Of a DNA stretch of 64,000 bases, positions 18,201-25,968 are shown piece after piece. Origin of the DNA: Bacteroidia bacterium (lineage in GTDB: Bacteria; Bacteroidota; Bacteroidia; SXHM01); contig JAJVIC010000007.1 in the NCBI GenBank assembly GCA_022072225.1, forward strand, positions 186,001 to 250,000. The letters are read 5' to 3'. The notes below the pieces were generated by a model, which saw nothing but the letters and a program-made list of their open reading frames with translations, searched no databases and was not told the origin of the DNA. Position numbers and translations under genes: made by a program. Every line of letters begins with the position of its first letter. The stretch's first letter is position 1.

Positions 18201-18746
18201 ATATCCAGTATTTTGAATCTGCAATCTTCTTACATAAAAGACGAAACAGCTGTTGAAATGCTGCGCGAAAGCCAGGACCGAATTAAGTCAATGGCCTTTA
18301 TTCACGAAAGTCTCTATCAGGGTAAAAACCTGTCACACGTTAAATTTTCGGAGTATGTACGCAATCTGGTAAGCAACCTCTTTCATACCTATGGAGTTAA
18401 TAAGGCAGGATTAAAGCTCAAGTTTGATTTAGATGAGGTTTTCCTGAACCTTGACACATCTATTCCCTGCGGATTAATAATCAATGAGCTAATCTCCAAT
18501 GCGCTTAAATATGCTTTCACCGACCGCGAAACAGGAACACTTTCTGTTACTCTTAAAAAACTGGAAGGCGGTAAACTGAAGCTTGAAATTGCCGATGACG
18601 GAAAAGGATTCCCGAAAGAAATAAACTGGAAAGACACCGAGTCGCTGGGTCTGCAATTGGTAGTAACATTAGCCGGACAAATACGTGGCGACATTCAAAT
18701 GGAAACAAAAAAAGGAACTACATTTACCATCGTTTTTAACGAATAA
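15285..18746 (+). CDS. Membrane histidine kinase with about six PAS domains (HisKA_2 type)
   Basis: 1153 residues. Residues 20-175 hold about six hydrophobic segments (IYLFVIFIHSPVFSYLLY to IIISLVVFSFFVYFTLL), so the sensor end is in the membrane. From about 185 to 945 there are about six PAS units, each opening like 'EEKFRLLF...' or 'EERFRLLSEAAMEG' and closing near 'DITERK'; a coiled linker (QLQREIVERKKTQTKL) precedes the fifth. The phosphoacceptor is His964 in LLKEVHHRVKNNMQVI, the HisKA_2 signature, followed by a HATPase_c domain (Asn in LIINELISNALKYAF, ADDGKGFP). The LytTR regulator follows 12 nt downstream and is the obvious partner. Confidence 0.9.
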   Translation: MIKGSETNFLNKIQNKLLIKNSADLNRIYLFVIFIHSPVFSYLLYDGNNKLLLVNIIVSIISGLLIAASYYNSKIKKNIADIVYVFFYAVIIYISTLAYITHYTLEFSFGLLAVLLFFEMLIETKKKLIWFTIPVVLYNAFLISISETTHLEKSYIIISLVVFSFFVYFTLLRKLQLQNELEESEKKFRTVIDISPVIIWGIDKNGIITISEGRGLASLGLKPGQIVGLSVLELYKDNPEVIGFINRALKGEAFTASAWINNSYMETWHSPIVGKDGEVKGVLGVTTDRTEKKQTEEKLKEGEEKFRLLFSKANDAIIIYGDNQFLECNEKTLLMFDCDEKQIIGKTPFDFSPELQPDGKRSIEKGTEKIKAALEGKSQFFYWKHKTQKGKQFDAEVSLNPLDFNGKKLIHAIIRDISDRKETERLIKESEERFRLLSEAAMEGIVMSEEGEIIDANDQFARIHGYTNKEDIIGKEIDVFIAPDFVDIAQHNLDTGYHRPFIIKSLKRDGSTISVEVRAQSIPWYGKTIKIATFIDITERISYENELRESQERYRNHIESLPDGILIIENNKVVFANASALKILGTTSAKIKRAPLVDFILPEYKTEYTKLISGVREDKATDFIEIKIKRHLDNKIADIQANGRLVKFKGEESIQIVVNDISTRKALAREQMRAQIAEETNLQLQREIVERKKTQTKLATTQKFNKSIIESSLDMIVATDIDSRINEFNLAAQKTFGYTREEVIGKPVSMIYADEDEYKQVQEILHRDGVCAQEIVNKRKDGSLFISFLSASTLKDEEGNVFGAMGVSRDITAAKKAEEELRLSEERHRAVYDQAYIGIARIGRVGRFLLVNQRLCDMFGYSSDELYKKAFFELTHPSEVGESLKKWDALLSGEIKNFTSEQIYLHKNGSQIYANLTVSLVRDTSGSPNYYVAVFEDITVRKQQEKELQESLKEKEVLLKEVHHRVKNNMQVISSILNLQSSYIKDETAVEMLRESQDRIKSMAFIHESLYQGKNLSHVKFSEYVRNLVSNLFHTYGVNKAGLKLKFDLDEVFLNLDTSIPCGLIINELISNALKYAFTDRETGTLSVTLKKLEGGKLKLEIADDGKGFPKEINWKDTESLGLQLVVTLAGQIRGDIQMETKKGTTFTIVFNE

Positions 18747-18758
18747 CCAACCCCCGAT

Positions 18759-19511
18759 ATGTCTAAAATAAATATTCTTGTAACGGAAGACGAAAGCATA
18801 GTAGCAAAAGATATACAAAACAGCCTCCGAAAACTTGGATACAATGTGCCGCTTACTGTATCTTCAGGCGAAGAAGCCATTGTTGCTGCCGAAGAACACA
18901 AACCCGACCTGGTGCTCATGGACATTATGCTTAAAGGCGAGCTCAGTGGAATTGAAGCTGCAGAACAAATACGCCACCGTTTTGACATTCCGGTTATTTA
19001 CCTCACCGCCTATGCAGACGAAAGCACTTTGGCTAAGGCTAAAATAACCGAGCCTTACGGCTATATCATTAAGCCTTTCAAAGAAATTGATTTACACACC
19101 ACCATTGAAATGGCTTTGTATAAACATGGCAAAGAAGCCCAATTGCGTAAAGAGCGCGATTTATATTCTTCCATTGTACGCGACACCAACACCAGCGATT
19201 CTATTTTTGTAAAATCAAATTCCCGGTTGGTAAAAGTTAAATTAGCCGACATCATGTATGTTGAAGCATTGAAAGATTATGTAATCATTCATTGCGTGGG
19301 CGCAAAATACACCATACATTCAACCATGAAAGATATTCAGGAAAACCTGCAAGACAAAGAGTTTATTCGTGTTCACCGCTCTTACATTGTGCGCTTAGAC
19401 AAAATTGCAGCTATAGACTATCCCAATCTGGTAATGGAAGACGATAAAAAACTAATTCCTATTGGCGGCTCTTACAAAGATGATTTGACCAATAGATTGA
19501 AGTTTGTGTAA
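18759..19511 (+). CDS. LytTR-family response regulator
   Basis: 250 residues. The receiver domain occupies residues 4-120 with the acidic pocket at Asp11/Glu12, phosphoacceptor Asp55 (LVLMDIML), Thr83 and Lys105 (YIIKPF). Residues from about 146 to 250 are a LytTR DNA-binding domain: [30 protein letters not shown], then [11 protein letters not shown] and [18 protein letters not shown]. It should be phosphorylated by the upstream kinase and then bind promoter DNA. It is the last gene of the three-gene operon, closed by the terminator at 19536. Confidence 0.93.
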   Translation: MSKINILVTEDESIVAKDIQNSLRKLGYNVPLTVSSGEEAIVAAEEHKPDLVLMDIMLKGELSGIEAAEQIRHRFDIPVIYLTAYADESTLAKAKITEPYGYIIKPFKEIDLHTTIEMALYKHGKEAQLRKERDLYSSIVRDTNTSDSIFVKSNSRLVKVKLADIMYVEALKDYVIIHCVGAKYTIHSTMKDIQENLQDKEFIRVHRSYIVRLDKIAAIDYPNLVMEDDKKLIPIGGSYKDDLTNRLKFV

Positions 19512-19535
19512 GCAACACAAACATTAATGCCCTGC

Positions 19536-19570
19536 AAAAAGCCGTTTTGCCACTCGCAAAGCGGCTTTTT
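19536..19570 (+). terminator. Rho-independent terminator after the LytTR regulator
   Basis: AAAAAGCCGTTTTGC and GCAAAGCGGCTTTTT form a 15-bp stem with one mismatch around the loop CACTC, ending in five T. The A-tract on the left would also let it work for minus-strand transcripts. Confidence 0.85.
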
Positions 19571-19590
19571 AATTAATATTGCACCCCACT

Positions 19591-19665
19591 GGTCCCGTAG
19601 TACAATGGATAGTATAGGGGTTTCCGAAGCCCTTGATCCAGGTTCGATTCCTGGCGAGACCACCA
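19591..19665 (+). tRNA. tRNA-Arg (anticodon CCG)
   Basis: A full cloverleaf can be drawn. Acceptor GGTCCCG/CGAGACC, D-stem GTAC/GTAT with an AATGGATA loop, anticodon stem GGGGT/GCCCT with loop TTCCGAA (anticodon CCG), T-arm CCAGG-TTCGATT-CCTGG, discriminator A at 19662 and an encoded CCA at 19663-19665. Position 5 of the acceptor stem is a C·A mismatch. The CCG anticodon reads the Arg codon CGG. Confidence 0.93.
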
Positions 19666-19705
19666 AAGTAAATTCCAATAAACAAAACACAAATTCCAAT
19701 ACTAC

Positions 19706-21514
19706 ATGAGTTCACAACTTTTAAAAGGCGGAGAATTTATAATAAAAGAAACCGATTACAACAACATTTTTATTGCCGAAGAATGGAGCGAGGAGCAGCT
19801 CATGATTCGCGACATGGTTAAGGATTTCTGCATGAAAGAAATTCACGGAATGGGCATTGAAAAAGCAGCTTCGCTCGATGCTTCCAAAGACATGGATGTA
19901 ATAGTTGGGTTGCTTGAAAAATCAGCCGAACTGGGACTTTGCGGCCTCTCCATTGACGCAGAATACGGTGGAATGGATTTGGATTTCAACACCGGACTAT
20001 TATTTGGCGAAGCCATTGCGCTTGGATTTTCTTTTGCAACAACTATTGGAGCGCAAACATCCATCGGTTCTCTGCCCATTGTTTTTTACGGAACAAAAGA
20101 ACAAAAACAAAAATACCTTCCGGGAATTGCTACTGCACAATTAAAAGCATCATACTGTTTAACCGAACCAACCGCAGGTTCTGACGCCAACTCAGGAAAA
20201 ACAAAAGCAACGCTCAGCGCAGACGGAAAGCACTATTTGCTCAACGGACAAAAAATGTGGATTACCAACGGAGGTTTTGCAGATATTTTTATTGTCTTCG
20301 CAAAAATTGAAGACGATGAAAACCTCTCTGCTTTTATAGTGGAGAAAAATTTCGGAGGCATTCAACTTGGCAAAGAAGAAAAGAAGCTTGGCATAAAAGG
20401 TTCATCTACTGTGCAGGTGTTTTTTAATGACTGCAAAGTTCCGGTTGAAAACCTATTGTCAGAGCGCGGAGCAGGATTTAAAATTGCCCTGAATATTTTA
20501 AACACAGGCAGAATAAAACTCTCTGCCGGCTCTATAGGCGGCTGCAAATTTGCAATCGGTCGCGCAGTAACCTATGCCAATGAGCGTTACCAGTTCAAAA
20601 AACCAATCAGCGATTTTGGTGCTATGAAATACAAAATAGGCGAAATGATTATGCGCGCCTTTGCCACCGAATCGGCTATTTACAGAACCGGAAATAATAT
20701 CGACCGCAAGCAAAAAGAATTTGAAGCGCAAGGAATAGAAAAGAGTGAAGCCAAATTAAAAGCCGTACGCGAATATGCCGTTGAGTGTGCCATTCTAAAA
20801 GTATATGGTTCCGAAGTGTTGGATTACACCGTTGATGAAGCCTTACAAATTCATGGAGGAATGGGCTATGCAGTAGAAACAGGCGTGGAAATGGGCTATC
20901 GCGATGCACGTATTACCCGCATCTACGAAGGAACAAACGAAATCAACCGTATGTTATCCATTGCCGAGTTGATGAAACGCTCGTTTCAAAGCAAAGAAAT
21001 TAACCTGCTTGATGGCGGAAAAAAGTTGCCCGGATTTTTGTTCATGCAAATACTGCCACTAAAAAGCAAAGCCGGATTTGATGAAGAAAAAAGAATAGTA
21101 CAAGCCCTTAAAAATGCGTTTCTCTTAATTTCCGGCTCAGCAGGAAACAAGCTGAAACTAAAATTAGTGGATGAGCAGGAAATAATCATGAACATGGCAG
21201 ATATTCTGGCAGAAGCCTACATTGCCGAATCGCTGTTGTTGCGCGTTCAAAAACTTTCTGCAAAAAAAGATACGGATAAAGAACAGTTAGAGGTAATGAA
21301 AAAACTGTTGCGCCTTTTCCTTTATGAAGCTCTTGCAAAAGTGCGCAGAACAGGACTGGAAGCCATTGCAAGCTATGCAACAGGTTTTGAAAAAAGCCTG
21401 ATGAACCGCCTGTTGAAAATGCTGACACCAAAATTTGATGTAAACCCCAAAGATTTACGCAGGGCAGTTGCTGATTACGCAATCAAGAAAAATGGTTATC
21501 CCTTTATCGAGTAG
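19706..21514 (+). CDS. Acyl-CoA dehydrogenase (long form)
   Basis: 602 residues, longer than the usual 380-400 because of a C-terminal extension after residue about 430, as in VLCAD-like enzymes. FAD and substrate motifs are YCLTEPTAGSDANSGKT and MWITNGGFADIFIVFAK. The second signature is QIHGGMGYAVE followed by RDARITRIYEGTNEINRML, with the catalytic base expected at Glu408. The enzyme makes trans-2-enoyl-CoA in fatty-acid beta-oxidation and passes electrons to ETF. It starts 40 nt after the tRNA gene and stands alone; the other beta-oxidation genes are not in this window. Confidence 0.92.
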   Translation: MSSQLLKGGEFIIKETDYNNIFIAEEWSEEQLMIRDMVKDFCMKEIHGMGIEKAASLDASKDMDVIVGLLEKSAELGLCGLSIDAEYGGMDLDFNTGLLFGEAIALGFSFATTIGAQTSIGSLPIVFYGTKEQKQKYLPGIATAQLKASYCLTEPTAGSDANSGKTKATLSADGKHYLLNGQKMWITNGGFADIFIVFAKIEDDENLSAFIVEKNFGGIQLGKEEKKLGIKGSSTVQVFFNDCKVPVENLLSERGAGFKIALNILNTGRIKLSAGSIGGCKFAIGRAVTYANERYQFKKPISDFGAMKYKIGEMIMRAFATESAIYRTGNNIDRKQKEFEAQGIEKSEAKLKAVREYAVECAILKVYGSEVLDYTVDEALQIHGGMGYAVETGVEMGYRDARITRIYEGTNEINRMLSIAELMKRSFQSKEINLLDGGKKLPGFLFMQILPLKSKAGFDEEKRIVQALKNAFLLISGSAGNKLKLKLVDEQEIIMNMADILAEAYIAESLLLRVQKLSAKKDTDKEQLEVMKKLLRLFLYEALAKVRRTGLEAIASYATGFEKSLMNRLLKMLTPKFDVNPKDLRRAVADYAIKKNGYPFIE

Positions 21515-21925
21515 TTATTCTCCCCCTTTGGGGGAGTTAGAGGGGGCGATAGCAGTTACTTCCATCTCCACCACCAAATCAGGATGGATCAGCGCATTAA
21601 CTTCAACCATGGTTGCGGCAGGTTTTATTTCTTTGAAAAATTCTCCGTGAGCTTTTCCAATTTCTTCCCACTTTGAAATATCTGTAACAAACATGCGCGT
21701 TCGAACTACATCATTTAATGTAGCTCCCGCTTCACTTAAAGCGCGTTCAATTTTTTGAATGATGTATTTGGTTTGCTCGTAGGCGTTTCCGGCAGCAATT
21801 ATTTTATCTCCTTCGCTGGCTGTAGTTCCTGCTACTTCAATAATGTTTCCAACCCTTACTGCGCGACTGTAGCCGACAATATTTTCCCATTTTGCACCCG
21901 AAGAAATGTTTTGTCGTTTCATCAT
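21515..21925 (-). CDS. RidA-family (YjgF/UK114) deaminase
   Basis: 136 residues from the ATG at 21925. Reading further upstream gives only repeat-derived proline-rich residues and runs into the previous gene. The core has VGNIIEVAGTTA, YEQTKYIIQKIERALSEAGATLNDVVRTRMFVTD (Arg of the RidA active site in RTRMFVTD) and PAATMVEVNALIHPDLVVEMEVTAI, all characteristic. RidA enzymes hydrolyse reactive enamines/imines. The last residues, APSNSPKGGE, are encoded by an intergenic-type repeat (21521-21546) and not by the family core. It follows the REC-PAS gene by 13 nt. Confidence 0.9.
   Translation of the reverse strand: MMKRQNISSGAKWENIVGYSRAVRVGNIIEVAGTTASEGDKIIAAGNAYEQTKYIIQKIERALSEAGATLNDVVRTRMFVTDISKWEEIGKAHGEFFKEIKPAATMVEVNALIHPDLVVEMEVTAIAPSNSPKGGE
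21521..21546. repeat. 'CCCCCTTTGGGGG' repeat inside the 3' end of the RidA gene
   Basis: TCCCCCTTTGGGGGAGTTAG is followed by AGGGGG. It closely matches 21941-21967 and lies wholly inside coding sequence. Confidence 0.85.
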
Positions 21926-21938
21926 TTGGATTTTACTC

Positions 21939-22790
21939 TCAACCTTTGGGGGAGTTGGAGGGGGTGGCATCTTTTATTTCTCTTGCAATAGTTGAAAAAT
22001 ATTCAACCTCACCTTTTTCGTTTTTATGGGCTATAATAACCTGCGAAACAGGTATTTCTTTATTATCAAGCGAAAGTAAAGCGGTTTCACCTCTCCAGAT
22101 GCCGTGTTTTACAGCATAAGGAATAGCTTCATCGGCAATGTAACGCAAAGCCCAACCCGGCTGAAGCGAAGTTATTTTTAAACTTCCGTTTTCCATTTCA
22201 TCGGTAATGCCCAGCATTTTTTTTCCTGCCTTGTTGATGTATTGGCTCACATAATCGATGCCCGAAATACCTACAAAATCAGAAGTAGACTCTAAGATGG
22301 TGTTAAGCAGTTGACTTCGTTTCAAAAGAAAATCCAGTTGTTGTGCGCGATGCTTTAATTCAAGTTCATTTTTGCGCAACTCTTCCAGCGCTATGTCTTT
22401 TTCGCGCTGTATTTCTCTTTTCTTCAGCACTGCATCAACTGCATGTGGCAGGCGTTTCAGGTTACTCTTCATCACGTAATCATCAATTCCCTGTTTCAGA
22501 AATTCAATAACAATGTCTTCTGATAGTTCTCCCGAAACCAAAACAAAAGGAATATCAAGGCCTTCTGCTTCAAGTGCTTTAAACGCATGCAGCGCATTAA
22601 ATCCCGGAAGGCTGTAATCTGCAATTATTATACTTGGCCCGAAAGCCCTTACCTGCTGTATGAAATCGTGCCGCGATGAGTGAACATGTGCTTCAAAAGG
22701 CATTCCCGATTGGGTTAATTCTTCCAGCATTACATCCGCATCTGCAGGAATATCTTCCAGTATAAAAATCCTTCGCTTGTTAGTGCTCAT
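21939..22790 (-). CDS. Response regulator with REC and PAS domains
   Basis: 283 residues. The receiver domain spans 6-122 with Glu12/Asp13, phosphoacceptor Asp58 (SIIIADYSLPG), Ser86 and Lys108 (DDYVMKSNLKRLP). A helix/coiled coil (REIQREKDIALEELRKNELELKHRAQQLDFLLKR) leads to one PAS domain (TILESTSDFVGISGID ... FSTIAREIKD). No output domain for DNA binding or catalysis is present, so it probably relays a signal by protein contact. The last residues, TPSNSPKG, come from the intergenic-type repeat. RidA follows after 13 nt. Confidence 0.88.
   Translation of the reverse strand: MSTNKRRIFILEDIPADADVMLEELTQSGMPFEAHVHSSRHDFIQQVRAFGPSIIIADYSLPGFNALHAFKALEAEGLDIPFVLVSGELSEDIVIEFLKQGIDDYVMKSNLKRLPHAVDAVLKKREIQREKDIALEELRKNELELKHRAQQLDFLLKRSQLLNTILESTSDFVGISGIDYVSQYINKAGKKMLGITDEMENGSLKITSLQPGWALRYIADEAIPYAVKHGIWRGETALLSLDNKEIPVSQVIIAHKNEKGEVEYFSTIAREIKDATPSNSPKG
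21941..21967. repeat. 'CCTTTGGGGGAGTTGGAGGGGG' type repeat inside the 3' end of the REC-PAS gene
   Basis: Same family, same orientation and same reading frame as 21521-21546, so both genes end in the peptide PSNSPKG. Confidence 0.85.
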
Positions 22791-22806
22791 GAAGCCATAA
22801 AGATAA

Positions 22807-22837
22807 AAAAAGCCGGTGAAAAACTCTCCGGCTTTTT
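22807..22837 (-). terminator. Terminator after the SiaB-like kinase gene
   Basis: AAAAAGCCGG and CCGGCTTTTT form a perfect 10-bp stem with an 11-nt loop. It lies downstream of the 22862-23452 gene on the minus strand. Confidence 0.85.
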
Positions 22838-22861
22838 ATTTTTGAAACAGAATTACAACCT

Positions 22862-23452
22862 TCAGCCTGCCGCTACTACCGGAATACTTACCTTAAGTGT
22901 AAAGTACGATTTTTTATCTCCCAGCTTACGAAAATCATACTCAAATTTATTGGCTGATTTACGTGCAATATCCAACAGGCCAAGTCCTGCGCCTCCCTTG
23001 TCACTGAATTCCATTTTGGTCATCAGTTCTTTGTATTTGTCTCTTATTTCGTCAGGGTTTAGTTTATTAATCTGGTCAAGTTTTTCTTTCAGATGTGTTG
23101 TTTTGTCATTACTCATCATGTTTCCGGTAATGATAAAAAAACTGTTATCGTTTCTTCCTATCAGTAAAATAGAAGATTCGTGGTCCTGCCCTTTGTCCGG
23201 TTCTGCATGGCGACTTACGTTCTGTAAGCACTCTACCAAAACATTAAAAACCTTTTTCTTTATTTTTTTCTCTTCATCAAAACCTACCATTTTGGAATCA
23301 ACCATAGCAATGAGCTGGTCAGAGGTTTCTTCGTTGATATTGTCTTTATAGGCAAGAAGCAGCTGGTTTTCAACCATCATGCGTTCAATACCATAAATCT
23401 GGTCAACAAGTTTATAATACTTGTTGTTTTCGGGGTTGTTCTGTGTGGGCAT
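22862..23452 (-). CDS. SiaB-like (DUF6272) ATPase/kinase
   Basis: 196 residues, soluble. The region FNVLVECLQNVSRHA looks like the N-box of a GHKL ATPase and DKGGAGLGLLDIARKS like the G2-box, which places it with SiaB-family kinases now labelled DUF6272. In the Sia system the SiaB kinase phosphorylates a small STAS-type protein, with a SiaA phosphatase opposing it; neither partner is adjacent here. The gene lies upstream of the REC-PAS gene on the same strand, but a terminator separates them. Confidence 0.78.
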   Translation of the reverse strand: MPTQNNPENNKYYKLVDQIYGIERMMVENQLLLAYKDNINEETSDQLIAMVDSKMVGFDEEKKIKKKVFNVLVECLQNVSRHAEPDKGQDHESSILLIGRNDNSFFIITGNMMSNDKTTHLKEKLDQINKLNPDEIRDKYKELMTKMEFSDKGGAGLGLLDIARKSANKFEYDFRKLGDKKSYFTLKVSIPVVAAG

Positions 23453-23554
23453 ACAGAAAACAATTATGTTAACTCGGGACTAAATCTACTGATAAAATCG
23501 ATACTTTAACTGCGTTCGTCTAAATAATGTTTCAACATGTATTTGTGTGTAAAC

Positions 23555-24205
23555 CTAAAACACGGGTACAGCATAGAAGAAAACAGCAAAATAATGCAGT
23601 ATGCTTCCAGCCAACACAAACAGGTGCCAAATGCTGTGGCTGAAAGGAAGAGTCTTCCATTTATAGAAAATAAGTCCCGACATATAGAAGAACCCGCCAA
23701 GCGAAATTAAAACCAGCCCCCCGGTTTGTATATGTTCAACAGCGGGACCGTAAAAAAAAATAAAAAGCCAGGCCATAAAAACGTAAAGAGAAGTTGAAAA
23801 TGTTTCAAACCGGCCGGTAAAAAATAACTTGAAAATAATTCCTCCTACAGCCATGGCGCCCATAATAATGGCAAACATTAAGCCTCCGCTGTGTTTCAGG
23901 TTCACAAACAGAAAAGGCATGTACGAGCCCGCTATAAGTACATAAATGGCAGCATGGTCAAACACGCGTAATTTTAATTTTACGTGCGGTTTGTGAAAAC
24001 TGTGATATAGGGTTGAAGCTGTATAAAGAATTATAAGCGAGCCTCCGAAAATGCTTACCGCCAGCAAATGCCAGAATTCATCAAAACCAACCGAACGATA
24101 AAGCAACGCCACCAGACCGATAATACTCAGCACCAAACCGGCACCGTGTGTAATGCTGTTTACCAGCTCTTCGTTTTTCGTTTGCGGGTGGTCGTTTAGT
24201 CTCAT
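23555..24205 (-). CDS. Hemolysin III / YqfA-family seven-helix membrane protein
   Basis: 216 residues from ATG 24205, chosen because MRLNDHPQTKNEELVNSITHGAG matches the family N-terminus. It has seven hydrophobic helices and the conserved motifs NSITHGAG, STLYHSF, DHAAIYVLIAGSYMPF and SHSIWHLFVLAGSILHYFAV, whose Asp and His residues bind zinc in the related PAQR/adiponectin-receptor proteins. The biochemical role in bacteria is unsettled (membrane homeostasis or hydrolase-like activity). It follows the RetSat-like gene with a palindromic repeat between them. Confidence 0.9.
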   Translation of the reverse strand: MRLNDHPQTKNEELVNSITHGAGLVLSIIGLVALLYRSVGFDEFWHLLAVSIFGGSLIILYTASTLYHSFHKPHVKLKLRVFDHAAIYVLIAGSYMPFLFVNLKHSGGLMFAIIMGAMAVGGIIFKLFFTGRFETFSTSLYVFMAWLFIFFYGPAVEHIQTGGLVLISLGGFFYMSGLIFYKWKTLPFSHSIWHLFVLAGSILHYFAVFFYAVPVF

Positions 24206-24224
24206 GATACTTATAATTTTTAAC

Positions 24225-24298
24225 GTCATTGCGAGGGTTTTTCACCCGAAGCAATCTCACCATTAAGAAGAGATTGCTTCGCTATCGCTCGCAATGAC
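24225..24298. repeat. Intergenic palindromic repeat, family 2, overlapping the RetSat-like 3' end
   Basis: The left arm starts GTCATTGCGAGGG and the right arm ends TCGCTCGCAATGAC; the centre carries GAAGCAATCT and its complement AGATTGCTTC. Another full copy is at 37641-37713 and a rearranged partial one at 46530. The right arm is translated as the last 11 residues of the neighbouring gene. Confidence 0.9.
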
Positions 24299-25912
24299 GA
24301 GTTTTCCTTTTTCAGCCTGTTTTCTTATTTCATTCACCAATCCCGGATTTTTCAAAACCGCTGAAGCGGTTATTAATCCCGAAAATAATGCTCCGCCAAT
24401 ACCAACTGTAACAACGTCTTGTCCTGTTAGAAAAAGATTTTTTACCGGAGTATGCGCCCTCAGAAACTTATGTCTGAAGCGGTCTGTGGTGTGGTCTATT
24501 CCGTAAATTTCACCTTGGGCATACGATGTAAAATGTTTGGTGGAGAGGGGTGAAGACAATTCGTAAAAATCAACTTTACCTTTCAGTTGCGGAACAGTTT
24601 TATAAAGCTGTTCCAGTAAACGGGCAGAAAAATTTTCTTTCAGCTTTTCATATTCGTCTCCTCGTTTTTTCCAGCGTTCACCCTCCCAGTCTTTAAACCA
24701 TTCGTAAGGGGCGAGTGTTATAATTTCAACCGTTGATTTTCCGGGATAGCGGTTTTCCCAATCGGGGTCTTTTGCTGAAGGAAAAGAAATATAAACTACA
24801 GGAAACTCTCCGCTTGGGTCGGCAATAAAATCTTTTACCGCTTTATCGTGATCGTAATGCGGATAAATCCAGTAATTGGCATTACCCAATCCAAGGTTTT
24901 TCCAGCTTTCTTTTATTCCGATGTAAAGACAAACGTGTGCCACTGATGGTTTTACCAATTTCAGTTTTTCGCGCATACCGTGTTTGGCGGCAATCTCATC
25001 GTTTACCAGGTGACCGAATGTATTTTCAATTCCTGTATTGCTGATAATAATGGGAGCAAACAATTCGCTGCCGTCTTCCATTTTTACGCCAACGGCTTTG
25101 TTGTCTTTGATAATGATTTCATGAACACCCGCGTTTACATAAACTTCTCCGCCCGCATTTTTTATAATCGGATAAATACTTTCGGCTATGCGTTGCGAAC
25201 CTCCGACAGGGTATGCTCCTCCGTTAATGTAGTGTTTCGCCACCATAGCATGAATAGCAAAACTGCTTTGTGCGGGAGGCAAACCATAATCTCCGTATTG
25301 CCCCGCAAGCACACCTATTAACTCTTTGTTTTTAGTAAGGCTTTGCAAAACCTCTAAGGTTGTGCGGTCACTGTGTTTTAGAAAAGGTGGCTTAAAAAAC
25401 AATCCTGCAATACTTCCCAAAAAAGGAGCCAGGGCGCGTTCACTGAAAAAATTTGCTGCGCTGTGTGCGGTCTTATAAATCAGGTAAACATATTCATCTA
25501 TGGCATCTTCTTCGCCCGGAAAATATTCCTTCATCTTTTTCAGGAAATTTTCTTTGCCCGCAACATAATCATACTGTTTTCCGGCAATCACCATTTTGTC
25601 GTAAACCGAATCCATCTCAGCCCATTTCAGTTCGCCATCAGTAACGTAATTGAAGAGTTGATACAAAAATGTTTTCTCGCGGTTTACCTCGCCAACATAG
25701 TGTAAACCTACATCCCATTCATAATCTCTGCGTTTGAATACGTGTGTAAAACCGCCTGCTACATAATGCTTTTCGAGCACCAGCACTTTTTTGTTTGCTT
25801 TTTTTGCAAGAATTGCTGCGGTACCCAAACCGCCAAGCCCCGACCCGATTACAATAGCATCGTAATTTTCGGTGGTGTGTTGTTTCTTATAAGAAGGCCA
25901 CGATTTTGACAT
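24263..25912 (-). CDS. FAD-dependent RetSat/CrtI-like oxidoreductase
   Basis: 549 residues. The N-terminal Rossmann motif is YDAIVIGSGLGGLGTAA (about residues 18-34) with LVLEKHYVAGGFTHVF after it, as in carotenoid desaturase/isomerase and retinol saturase (all-trans-retinol 13,14-reductase) proteins. The C-terminal FAD segment is LFLTGQDVVTVGIGGALFSG. Likely substrates are polyenes or other hydrophobic molecules; no other carotenoid gene is in this window. The final residues, VIASDSEAISS, are encoded by the family 2 repeat and are not part of the enzyme fold. HlyIII lies next on the same strand. Confidence 0.85.
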   Translation of the reverse strand: MSKSWPSYKKQHTTENYDAIVIGSGLGGLGTAAILAKKANKKVLVLEKHYVAGGFTHVFKRRDYEWDVGLHYVGEVNREKTFLYQLFNYVTDGELKWAEMDSVYDKMVIAGKQYDYVAGKENFLKKMKEYFPGEEDAIDEYVYLIYKTAHSAANFFSERALAPFLGSIAGLFFKPPFLKHSDRTTLEVLQSLTKNKELIGVLAGQYGDYGLPPAQSSFAIHAMVAKHYINGGAYPVGGSQRIAESIYPIIKNAGGEVYVNAGVHEIIIKDNKAVGVKMEDGSELFAPIIISNTGIENTFGHLVNDEIAAKHGMREKLKLVKPSVAHVCLYIGIKESWKNLGLGNANYWIYPHYDHDKAVKDFIADPSGEFPVVYISFPSAKDPDWENRYPGKSTVEIITLAPYEWFKDWEGERWKKRGDEYEKLKENFSARLLEQLYKTVPQLKGKVDFYELSSPLSTKHFTSYAQGEIYGIDHTTDRFRHKFLRAHTPVKNLFLTGQDVVTVGIGGALFSGLITASAVLKNPGLVNEIRKQAEKGKLVIASDSEAISS

Positions 25913-25968
25913 ACCGCAAACTTAATGGAAAATAAATAGCAAATGATTATAACCTTCTGCCAAGGCTG

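Noticed and set aside
19472-19699. Minus-strand frame with the peptide SPGIEPGSRASETP
   Set aside because: This is the well-known spurious translation of a tRNA gene.
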